Below are positions 38,962-45,224 of a stretch of 47,996 nt of DNA, one piece after another. Made by a program: the position numbers and the translations under genes. Within the stretch, counting starts at the first letter, position 1. Every line of letters starts with the position of its first letter. The DNA is taken from NCBI GenBank assembly GCA_046732255.1, contig JBKPMR010000002.1, positions 1 to 47,996 on the forward strand, given 5' to 3'. The stretch comes from DATBLE01 sp046732255. Its GTDB lineage: Bacteria > Actinomycetota > Thermoleophilia > Gaiellales > Gaiellaceae. Under the pieces are notes generated by a model that saw only the letters and a program-made list of their open reading frames with translations, had not been told where the DNA came from and ran no database searches.

Positions 38962-39665
38962 GCAGCCGCGCCGCCCAGTCGGTCCTCGTCGTCGAGGACG
39001 AGAGCTCGATCGCCTCCTTCGTCGCGCTCTACCTGAAGAACGCCGGATACACCGTCCGCACCGCTGCGACGGGCAACGAGGCGCTTGCCCAGTTCCAGGC
39101 CTCGACGCCCGGCCTGATCGTCCTCGACCTGATGCTGCCGGACATCGACGGGATCGAGGTCTGCCGCCGCATCCGCAAGACCTCCGACGTCCCGATCCTG
39201 ATGCTGACCGCACGGGACGAGGACGTGGACAAGATCATCGGCCTCGAGGTCGGTGCCGACGACTACCTGACCAAGCCCTTCAATCCGCGCGAGCTCGTTG
39301 CCCGCGTGAAATCCATCCTTCGCCGCGCTTCGCCCGAGCGCCGGCAGATCGAGAGCAAGCAGCTCCGTCACGGAGACCTGCTGATCGACGCCGGCCGCCG
39401 CGAGGTCCGGGTCGGCGACGAGGAGATCCAGCTGGCGCCGAAGGAGTTCGACCTGCTGTGGGAGCTGCTCGACCACCGCGGTCTCGTCCTCACTCGCGAC
39501 CAGCTGCTCGAGCGCGTCTGGGGCTACACATTCGCCGGCGACACGCGGACGGTCGACGTCCACGTGCGGCAGCTGCGCCGCAAGCTGGGCGACGCGTCGC
39601 CGATCGTCACCGTCTGGGGGGTCGGGTACAAGGTGGCGCCGGCGAAGGACGCGGCCCCGGCCTAG
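38958..39665 (+). CDS. OmpR-family response regulator
   Basis: About 235 residues. Receiver domain with acidic pair Glu13-Asp14 (VLVVEDE), phosphoacceptor Asp57 (IVLDLMLPDIDG), Thr in MLTARDED and Lys in YLTKPFNP. The C-terminal winged helix (LAPKEFDLLWELLDHRGLVL, WGYTFAGDTRTVDVHVRQLR) is of the OmpR/PhoB class. The GTG start overlaps the upstream stop (GTGA); the much longer open frame upstream is antiparallel noise over the exported-protein gene. Its kinase follows 4 nt downstream. Targets are unknown, with the adjacent exported-protein gene a candidate. Confidence 0.95.
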   Translation: MSSRAAQSVLVVEDESSIASFVALYLKNAGYTVRTAATGNEALAQFQASTPGLIVLDLMLPDIDGIEVCRRIRKTSDVPILMLTARDEDVDKIIGLEVGADDYLTKPFNPRELVARVKSILRRASPERRQIESKQLRHGDLLIDAGRREVRVGDEEIQLAPKEFDLLWELLDHRGLVLTRDQLLERVWGYTFAGDTRTVDVHVRQLRRKLGDASPIVTVWGVGYKVAPAKDAAPA

Positions 39666-39669
39666 AGCG

Positions 39670-41067
39670 ATGTTCCGCTCGCTGCGCTTCCGCCTGCCGG
39701 CGTTCTACCTGGCGGGCGTCGCGCTCGCGGGCATCGTCACGACCGCGATCGCGGTCCAGCTGTTCCAGGACCACGTCCGCTCGCAGTCGCTGTCCGAGCT
39801 TCGCCGCGAGGCCCGCGGCCTCTCCCGGCTCTACGCTGAGCAGGCGATCCGCGCGAACGACGAGGGTCGGTCCGGCCCAGACTTCTCCAGCACCCAGCTC
39901 GAGCAGGCCACCGGCGCCCGCCTCTTCTTCGTCGGACGGATCTTCCTCGGGCACGGTTCCGACCTTCCAGAGCTGTCGCACGCCCAGATCGGGGACGAGT
40001 GGCAGACGCTGATCGACGGCAAGGCGGTGACGACGTTCGAGTTCACGCCCCCCGGCGAGCACAAGGCGTTCCTTGCGGTCGGCCAGCCGCTCGTCCTCCA
40101 GGGTCAGAACTTCGGCGCGCTGGTCGTCGCCCGCAAGAAAACCGAGCTCACCCACGGGTGGTTCTCGCTGATCGAGCTGCTCCTGGTCGCGCTGGGGGTC
40201 GGGCTCCTCGTCGCCGCCGGGCTCGCCTGGTACCTGTCCCGCCGGATCGCCACGCCCGTGCTCGAGCTGTCGAAGGCCGCCGACCAGATCGCCGACGGCC
40301 ACTACGACATCACGCTGCCCGAGGTCCCGGGCAGCGGCGAGATCAGCCACCTGGCCGAGCGCTTCCGCCAGATGGCCTCGCGCCTGGCCGAGGCCGAGGT
40401 TCAGGAGCGGAATTTCCTCATGTCCGTGTCGCACGAGCTGCGCACGCCGCTGACGGCGATCCGCGGTCACGTGGAGGCGCTCCGCGAGGGGCTGATCCTC
40501 GACCCCGCCGTCGAGGCCGAGTCGCTCTCGGTGATCGCGGGGGAGGCGGAGCGGCTCGAGCGGCTGGTCGGCGACGTCCTCGACCTCGCCAAGCTGGACG
40601 CGAACCGGTTCACCGTGTTGCACGAGGAGGTCGACATGGGCCGGCTCGTCGACCAGGCGTACGCCACGTTCGGCGAGGAGGCGCGGCGCCGGGAGATCGA
40701 CTACCGCTGCGACCGAGACGGCGCGCCGGTGATCGTCTCCGACGGCGACCGCGTCTTCCAGATCGTCTCGAACCTCCTCTCGAACGCCTTCCGGTGGACG
40801 CCCGACGGCGGCCGCGTCGAGCTTGCGCTTTCCAGCGGCAACGGCACGATCTCGGTCTCTGTTGCCGACAGCGGGCCGGGGATCAAGCCTTCCGACCGGG
40901 AGCGGATCTTCCGACCGTTCTGGTCACGGGACGGCGGCGGCACCGGGCTCGGGTTGGCGATCGCGCGGGAGCTCGCGTTCGCCCTCGGCGGCAGGATCGA
41001 GCTCCAGAGCGAGGTCGGAACCGGCAGCCGCTTCGACCTCAAGCTGCCCCTAAGCCCACCTTCGTAG
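39670..41067 (+). CDS. Sensor histidine kinase, HAMP-containing
   Basis: Protein of 465 residues. TM1 near 12-32, an extracytoplasmic sensor domain of ~125 residues, TM2 (LIELLLVALGVGLLVAAGLA), HAMP (SRRIATPVLELSKAADQIAD), HisKA with H-box SVSHELRTPLTA (His255) and HATPase_c (NLLSNAFRWT, ADSGPGIK, GTGLGLAIAREL). A classical partner of the OmpR-type regulator just upstream. The ATG follows the regulator stop by 4 nt. Confidence 0.95.
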   Translation: MFRSLRFRLPAFYLAGVALAGIVTTAIAVQLFQDHVRSQSLSELRREARGLSRLYAEQAIRANDEGRSGPDFSSTQLEQATGARLFFVGRIFLGHGSDLPELSHAQIGDEWQTLIDGKAVTTFEFTPPGEHKAFLAVGQPLVLQGQNFGALVVARKKTELTHGWFSLIELLLVALGVGLLVAAGLAWYLSRRIATPVLELSKAADQIADGHYDITLPEVPGSGEISHLAERFRQMASRLAEAEVQERNFLMSVSHELRTPLTAIRGHVEALREGLILDPAVEAESLSVIAGEAERLERLVGDVLDLAKLDANRFTVLHEEVDMGRLVDQAYATFGEEARRREIDYRCDRDGAPVIVSDGDRVFQIVSNLLSNAFRWTPDGGRVELALSSGNGTISVSVADSGPGIKPSDRERIFRPFWSRDGGGTGLGLAIARELAFALGGRIELQSEVGTGSRFDLKLPLSPPS

Positions 41068-41079
41068 CAGCAACGGCAC

Positions 41080-41085
41080 TAGCAT
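41080..41085 (+). promoter_or_regulatory. -10 box TAGCAT of the UbiA-family gene
   Basis: TAGCAT lies 8 nt before the ATG at 41094, supporting this start rather than earlier in-frame ones. Confidence 0.45.
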
Positions 41086-41093
41086 CCGGGCGC

Positions 41094-41984
41094 ATGGCTG
41101 TCTCAGCCGCCGCCGAGCCGCGTCCTGTCGCGCGCGCCGCCCTGGTCGCGTTCCGGCCGCGCCAGTGGACGAAGAACCTGCTGCTCTTCGCAGGCCTGCT
41201 CTTCGCAGGGAAGCTAGGGGAGACGAGCCTGTGGCCGGAGGCGAGCATCGCCTTCGTCGCGTACTGCGCCGCCTCGAGTGCCGCGTACCTCGCGAACGAC
41301 GTCCGCGACGCGGACCAGGACCGCGACCACCCGGTCAAGCGGCTGCGGCCGGTCGCGAGCGGCGAGCTACCCGTGCGGGTCGCGCTCGCGCTCGCCGCCC
41401 TGCTCACCGTCTCGGCGCTCGGGCTTGCGCTCTACCTCGGGCTGGGCTCGCTCGCCTTCATGGCGGGATTCCTCGTGCTGCAGGCGGCCTACACGGCCGG
41501 CCTGAAGCACGTCGTTCTGATCGACGTGCTCGCGATCGCAGCGCTGTTCGTCATCCGGGCCGGCGCCGGCGCGGAGGCGGTGGACGTACGGATCTCGCCC
41601 TGGCTCCTGATCTGCACCGGGCTGCTCGCGCTTTTCCTCGCGCTCGCCAAGCGGCGCGCAGAACTGGTGCTCGTCGGGGCGGACGAGACGCCGGGGCGAC
41701 CGGTGCTCGAGGGCTACTCGCTCGCGCTGGTCGACCAGCTCGTGTCGATCGTCGCCGCCTCGACCGTGATCGCCTACTCCCTGTACACGTTCACCGCCCG
41801 CGACTCCAAGGCGATGATGGCGACGATCCCGTTTGTCGTCTACGGCGTGTTCCGGTACCTGCTGCTCCTCCACCGCCGCGACCTCGGCGAGGAGCCCGAG
41901 AACGTCCTGCTCACCGACGTGCCGCTGATCCTGACGCTGGCTGCCTGGGCGGCGACGAGCGCGGTGATCCTCGCGCTGACCTAA
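41094..41984 (+). CDS. UbiA-family prenyltransferase, decaprenyl-phosphate phosphoribosyltransferase-like
   Basis: Protein of 296 residues with about nine membrane helices. VAFRPRQWTKNLLLFAGLLF and the metal-binding NDVRDADQDRDHPVKRLRPV (about 66-85) are characteristic of the branch of UbiA enzymes that transfer 5-phosphoribose to polyprenyl phosphate, the first membrane step to arabinofuranose donors; ALAKRRAEL and YSLYTF also fit. No DprE homologue is nearby, so the polysaccharide target is unknown. A terminator-like hairpin follows. Confidence 0.87.
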   Translation: MAVSAAAEPRPVARAALVAFRPRQWTKNLLLFAGLLFAGKLGETSLWPEASIAFVAYCAASSAAYLANDVRDADQDRDHPVKRLRPVASGELPVRVALALAALLTVSALGLALYLGLGSLAFMAGFLVLQAAYTAGLKHVVLIDVLAIAALFVIRAGAGAEAVDVRISPWLLICTGLLALFLALAKRRAELVLVGADETPGRPVLEGYSLALVDQLVSIVAASTVIAYSLYTFTARDSKAMMATIPFVVYGVFRYLLLLHRRDLGEEPENVLLTDVPLILTLAAWAATSAVILALT

Positions 41985-42046
41985 AGCGCCCCTCAGTTCG
42001 GATCAACGCCAAGGCCTCTGCCCCTTCGGGTCAGAGCCCTGAACGA

Positions 42047-42067
42047 CCGCCCCGCGTGGCGGGGCGG
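42047..42067. terminator. Bidirectional terminator-like hairpin
   Basis: Arms CCGCCCCGC/GCGGGGCGG, 9 bp, 3-nt loop, between the convergent UbiA and coiled-coil genes. A weaker hairpin (CTCTG...CAGAG, 42016-42036) lies before it. Confidence 0.65.
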
Positions 42068-42068
42068 G

Positions 42069-42509
42069 CTAGCTTGCTTCTCCGATCCGGTAGACGGTCG
42101 CGCCCTGGCGGTCGTGGACCGCTTCCTCGATGCGGCGCATCCGCTCGTCGACCGCGCGCCAGCCGGACTCGATCAGGTCGACGAGCAGGCCGAGATCGTC
42201 GACACGCGAGTTGCGCTCTGCGAGGAGCTCGGTCTCGATCCGCTCGAGCCGGCGGATCGTCTGGTTGGCAAGCCCCCGAACCTCGGCCAGCTGACGCGAC
42301 ACCGGCCGCGCCTCGAGCCTGATCCCGTCGCGGACCGCCTCACCGACGCGCTCGGGTAACGAGGCCTCGAGCTCGGCGGTAGCCGCCGCGAGGGCCTCGA
42401 CCTGGGCGCGGGCGCGGTCGAACGCGGCGTCGACGTCACCCGGCCGGGGCTTTCCCTCGGCCGCTTCGGAAAGCCGTTCGCGGGCCCGCTCGAGGGCGTC
42501 CGGATCCAT
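42069..42509 (-). CDS. Coiled-coil protein of unknown function
   Basis: About 146 residues from the ATG at 42509, almost entirely helical with heptad-like spacing (RARAQVEALAAATAELEASL, ANQTIRRLERIETELLAERN, ERMRRIEEAVHDRQG). No domain is recognised and there is no membrane segment. The ATG at 42509 is preferred over upstream starts because TATCGT lies 7 nt before it. Its -10 box overlaps that of queA. Confidence 0.7.
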   Translation of the reverse strand: MDPDALERARERLSEAAEGKPRPGDVDAAFDRARAQVEALAAATAELEASLPERVGEAVRDGIRLEARPVSRQLAEVRGLANQTIRRLERIETELLAERNSRVDDLGLLVDLIESGWRAVDERMRRIEEAVHDRQGATVYRIGEAS

Positions 42510-42516
42510 CGAGGCG

Positions 42517-42522
42517 ACGATA
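42517..42522 (-). promoter_or_regulatory. -10 box TATCGT of the coiled-coil gene
   Basis: Minus-strand TATCGT with 7 nt to the ATG. It shares TA (42521-42522) with the plus-strand TAGCGT. Confidence 0.55.
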
Positions 42523-42526
42523 GCGT
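42521..42526 (+). promoter_or_regulatory. -10 box TAGCGT of queA
   Basis: TAGCGT lies 9 nt before the queA ATG. Back-to-back with TATCGT in the same ANNNTANNNT arrangement seen at 20822-20831. Confidence 0.5.
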
Positions 42527-42535
42527 GTCGACCGG

Positions 42536-43468
42536 ATGAAGTCATCCGAGCTGGAGTACGACCTCCCGCCGGAGCTGATCGCGCAGCGCCCGGCCGAACG
42601 CCGGGACGCGTCCCGGCTGTTGGTGTACGAGCGCCGCAGCGGGACCATCCGCCACCGGCGGTTCGCCGATCTCCCCGACGAGATCGGCGGGGGAGTCCTC
42701 GTGGTGGTGAACGACACGAGGGTCGTCCCGGCGCGGATCCCGATCGAGCGCCCCAGAGGCGAGGTGCTTCTGCTCGAGGCGCTCGGCGACGGCATCTGGG
42801 AGGGGCTCGCCCGCCCGACGCGACGGCTGCGGCCGGGGCGGCGCTACGGGCCGGTCGAGCTCCTCGAGCATCTCGGCGAGGGCCGCTGGCGACTCAGGCT
42901 CGAGGGGGAGCCGGACGGCGAGACGCCGCTGCCGCCGTACATCACCGAGCCGCTTGCCGATCCGGAGCGCTACCAGACCGTCTATGCGCAGGAGGTTGGC
43001 TCGGCGGCGGCGCCGACGGCCGGGCTCCACTTCACGCCGGAGCTGCTCGGCGGGCTCGACGTCGAACGGGTGACGCTTCACGTCGGCCTCGACACCTTCC
43101 GCCCCGTGGCGGTGGCGGATCTGGATGAGCACCGCGTCCACGGGGAGCGGTACGTGGTGACCGCCCGGGCCTGGGAGCGGATCCGGGCGGCGCCCCAGGT
43201 GCTCGCGGTCGGGACGACGACGGTGCGCGTCCTCGAGACGCTCGCCCGCGGCGGCCCGCTCGCCGGTCGCACCGACCTGTTCGTCACACCGGAGTTCGAG
43301 TTTCGGCGCGTCGACGCGTTGTTGACGAACTTCCACCTGCCGCGCTCGACCCTGCTCGCGCTCGTGATGGCGTTCGTCGGCATCGAGGAGACGCGGGAGC
43401 TGTACCGGCTCGCGATCGACGAGCGGTACCGCTTCTACTCCTTCGGCGATGCGATGCTGATCCGCTGA
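42536..43468 (+). CDS. queA: S-adenosylmethionine:tRNA ribosyltransferase-isomerase QueA
   Basis: Protein of 310 residues. It transfers and isomerises the ribosyl moiety of SAM onto preQ1 in tRNA, giving epoxyqueuosine. Diagnostic blocks: YDLPPELIAQRPAERRDASR, NDTRVVPARI, GSAAAPTAGLHFTPELL, HVGLDTFRPV, GTTTVRVLET and TNFHLPRSTLLALVMAF, ending YRFYSFGDAMLI. It is shorter than the ~350-residue enterobacterial enzyme but no motif is missing. Tgt follows 160 bp downstream. A hairpin overlaps its stop codon. Confidence 0.96.
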   Translation: MKSSELEYDLPPELIAQRPAERRDASRLLVYERRSGTIRHRRFADLPDEIGGGVLVVVNDTRVVPARIPIERPRGEVLLLEALGDGIWEGLARPTRRLRPGRRYGPVELLEHLGEGRWRLRLEGEPDGETPLPPYITEPLADPERYQTVYAQEVGSAAAPTAGLHFTPELLGGLDVERVTLHVGLDTFRPVAVADLDEHRVHGERYVVTARAWERIRAAPQVLAVGTTTVRVLETLARGGPLAGRTDLFVTPEFEFRRVDALLTNFHLPRSTLLALVMAFVGIEETRELYRLAIDERYRFYSFGDAMLIR

Positions 43469-43490
43469 AAATGCTGCGCACTTTCAGCGG
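43462..43490. terminator. Hairpin overlapping the queA stop codon
   Basis: Arms CCGCTGAAA and TTTCAGCGG, 9 bp, 11-nt loop. It could attenuate read-through from queA to tgt. Confidence 0.5.
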
Positions 43491-43628
43491 GGGCACGATT
43501 TACAGTCGGGCGGTGAAAGACGCGCATGGATTTCGCACTTCTGGCGCTTTCGCGCTTCACACGTCTGACGGGTTCGTCGTTACGCTTGCAGCGGGTGGTG
43601 GGCCGGGGTGCCCCGGCAGGGGGCGCCG

Positions 43629-44735
43629 GTGAGTTTCGAGCTCACGGCGACGGACGGGACGGCGCGGGCCGGCGTCCTGCACACCGCGCACGGGGACGTG
43701 CCGACACCGGCGTTCATGCCAGTCGGGACGAAGGCGAGCGTCAAGAGCCTGCACCCGGACGAGGTGCGGGCAGCAGGCGCACGAATCCTCCTCGGCAACA
43801 CGTACCACCTCCATTTTCGACCGGGCGAGGATCTGATCGCGGAGTTCGGCGGCCTGCACGCGTTCATGGGCTGGGACGGGCCGATCCTGACCGACTCCGG
43901 CGGCTTTCAGGTCTTCTCGCTCCGGGACACGCTGCTCGCAGTCGACGACGAGGGCGTCACGTTCCGGTCGGTCTACGACGGCGAGTCCACCCGCTTCACG
44001 CCCGAGCTGGCCGCGGCGATCCAGGCGAAGCTCGGCTCGGACGTCGCCATGTGCCTGGACGTCTGCCCGCCCGCTGGCGTTCCGCGCGTGGAGCTCGAAA
44101 GCGCCGTTCGGCTGACTACGCTCTGGGCGAGCCGCCAGCGCAACGCTGCGCGCGCTCCCGGCCAGCTCGTCTTCGGGATCACCCAGGGTGCCGCCGACCC
44201 CGAGCTGCGGGCCCGCTCGGTCGACGAGATCACGGGGCTCGACTTCGACGGCTACGCCCTCGGTGGCCTCTCGGTCGGTGAGCCGCGCCCGGAGATGATC
44301 GACGCCGTCGAGTGGGCTGCGCCGATGCTGCCGGCCGACCGGCCCCGCTACTTCATGGGGATCGGCGACCCGGAGGGGATCCTGGACGTGATCGCCCGCG
44401 GGATCGACATGTTCGACTGCGTTCTGCCAACACGGATGGGCCGGACCGGCACGGCGCTCACCTCGCACGGACGGCTCAACCTCCGAAACGCCCGCTTTGC
44501 CCGCGACCCGAGGCCGCTGGACGAGCGCTGCGGCTGCCCGGCCTGCACGCGCTTCTCGCGGGCCTACATCCGCCACCTCGTGAACCAGCAGGAGCTGCTC
44601 GCGCTCCGGCTGCTTTCCTTACACAACCTTTGCTTCCTGGTCGACGTCACAGTAGGGGCGAGGACGGCGATCGAGGCCGGACGGCTGGCAGACTTCATCT
44701 TGGAAATGCGGCAACTAACGGGCAGCGACGAATGA
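43629..44735 (+). CDS. tgt: tRNA-guanine transglycosylase Tgt
   Basis: About 368 residues. It exchanges guanine 34 of GUN anticodons for preQ1. Seen: nucleophile/base-binding DSGGFQVFSL (Asp89), GGLSVGEPRPEM, YFMGIGDPEGILD, DCVLPTRMGRTGTAL, and the zinc site CGCPACTRFSRAYIRHLV (Cys301, 303, 306 plus a later His). The GTG at 43629 has an AGGGGG element just upstream; GTG 43608 in the same frame is the alternative. TACGCT at 43581 could be the -10 box of a short-leader transcript. The TGA forms ATGA with the first repeat-encoded mini-ORF. Confidence 0.95.
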   Translation: MSFELTATDGTARAGVLHTAHGDVPTPAFMPVGTKASVKSLHPDEVRAAGARILLGNTYHLHFRPGEDLIAEFGGLHAFMGWDGPILTDSGGFQVFSLRDTLLAVDDEGVTFRSVYDGESTRFTPELAAAIQAKLGSDVAMCLDVCPPAGVPRVELESAVRLTTLWASRQRNAARAPGQLVFGITQGAADPELRARSVDEITGLDFDGYALGGLSVGEPRPEMIDAVEWAAPMLPADRPRYFMGIGDPEGILDVIARGIDMFDCVLPTRMGRTGTALTSHGRLNLRNARFARDPRPLDERCGCPACTRFSRAYIRHLVNQQELLALRLLSLHNLCFLVDVTVGARTAIEAGRLADFILEMRQLTGSDE

Positions 44736-44803
44736 GCGCAGGCTCGACGGAGCTCATCAATGAGCGGAGGCGGCGGCTTTGCCGGCGCCGGGAGCGGGAA
44801 TGA
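44732..44803 (+). CDS. Putative mini-ORF 1 (23 aa, Arg-rich), overlapping tgt and mini-ORF 2
   Basis: A 24-codon frame starts at the ATG that overlaps the tgt TGA (ATGA) and ends at a TGA overlapping the next ATG. The peptide begins MSAGSTELINE and continues with nine Arg among the last 12 residues. The 4-nt overlap means ribosomes finishing tgt could re-initiate here. Whether it is translated is unknown: because the repeat period is 2 modulo 3, any ATGA in the unit automatically forms such a chain, and a second chain in another frame (from 44760) also exists. Confidence 0.4.
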   Translation: MSAGSTELINERRRRLCRRRERE

Positions 44804-44867
44804 GCGTAGGCTCGACGGAGCTCATCAATGAGCGGAGGCGGCGGCTTTGCCGGCGCCGGGAGCGGGG
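44732..44867. repeat. 68-bp tandem duplication between tgt and yajC
   Basis: Two head-to-tail 68-bp copies (44732-44799, 44800-44867) differ at only two positions and are followed by a third ATGAGCG that begins yajC. Each unit contains two ATGAGCG words and the hairpin GCTCAT-CA-ATGAGC. Confidence 0.92.
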
Positions 44868-44871
44868 ATGA
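44800..44871 (+). CDS. Putative mini-ORF 2 (23 aa, Arg-rich), overlapping yajC
   Basis: Second copy of the 24-codon frame, beginning MSVGSTELINE; it differs from copy 1 at residues 3 and 23. Its TGA overlaps the ATG of yajC (ATGA), so translation of yajC could be coupled to it. A purine-rich GGGAGCGGGG precedes the yajC start within its end. Same caveats as copy 1. Confidence 0.4.
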   Translation: MSVGSTELINERRRRLCRRRERG

Positions 44872-45212
44872 GCGGCGGCGCGATCTTCATCCTGGTCATC
44901 CTCGTCCTGTTCCTCGTCTGGCTGATGCTCGTCCGGCCGCAGCGCAGGCGGCAGCTCGCGCAGCAGGCGATGATCGAGCACCTCCGGGTGGGGGACGAGG
45001 TGCTCACCGCCGGAGGGATCTTCGCCACCGTGCTCCGGATCGACGAGGACGAGGTCACCGTCGAGCTGTCACCAGGAGCCGAAGCGCGGGTCGCCAAGCG
45101 GGCGATCGCCGCGGTGATGCCCGACGAGGAGGACACGCCCGACCTCGACGAGGTCGAGCAGGGGGACAGCCCGGCAGGGGCCCCCGAACCGGTGGGCGAA
45201 AAGCCCCGCTAA
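44868..45212 (+). CDS. yajC: Sec translocase accessory protein YajC
   Basis: About 114 residues with one N-terminal membrane helix (GGAIFILVILVLFLVWLMLV), the signature VRPQRRRQLAQQAMIEHLRV and GDEVLTAGGIFATVLRID, and an acidic tail. YajC associates with SecDF and YidC and supports protein export. The ATG at 44868 is preferred; an in-frame GTG at 44847 would add seven residues from the duplicated unit. secDF begins 12 nt downstream. Confidence 0.93.
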   Translation: MSGGAIFILVILVLFLVWLMLVRPQRRRQLAQQAMIEHLRVGDEVLTAGGIFATVLRIDEDEVTVELSPGAEARVAKRAIAAVMPDEEDTPDLDEVEQGDSPAGAPEPVGEKPR

Positions 45213-45224
45213 GCTGATCCGCCG

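Noticed and set aside
41165..42322. 385-codon plus-strand frame over UbiA and the coiled-coil gene
   Set aside because: Arg/Ala-rich shadow frame; it spans a terminator hairpin and a convergent gene.
43469..43628. preQ1 riboswitch or leader RNA ahead of tgt
   Set aside because: No preQ1 aptamer-like pseudoknot pattern is evident; only a simple hairpin overlapping the queA stop.
43526..44281. 251-codon frame overlapping tgt
   Set aside because: Shadow of tgt in another frame; no recognisable domain.
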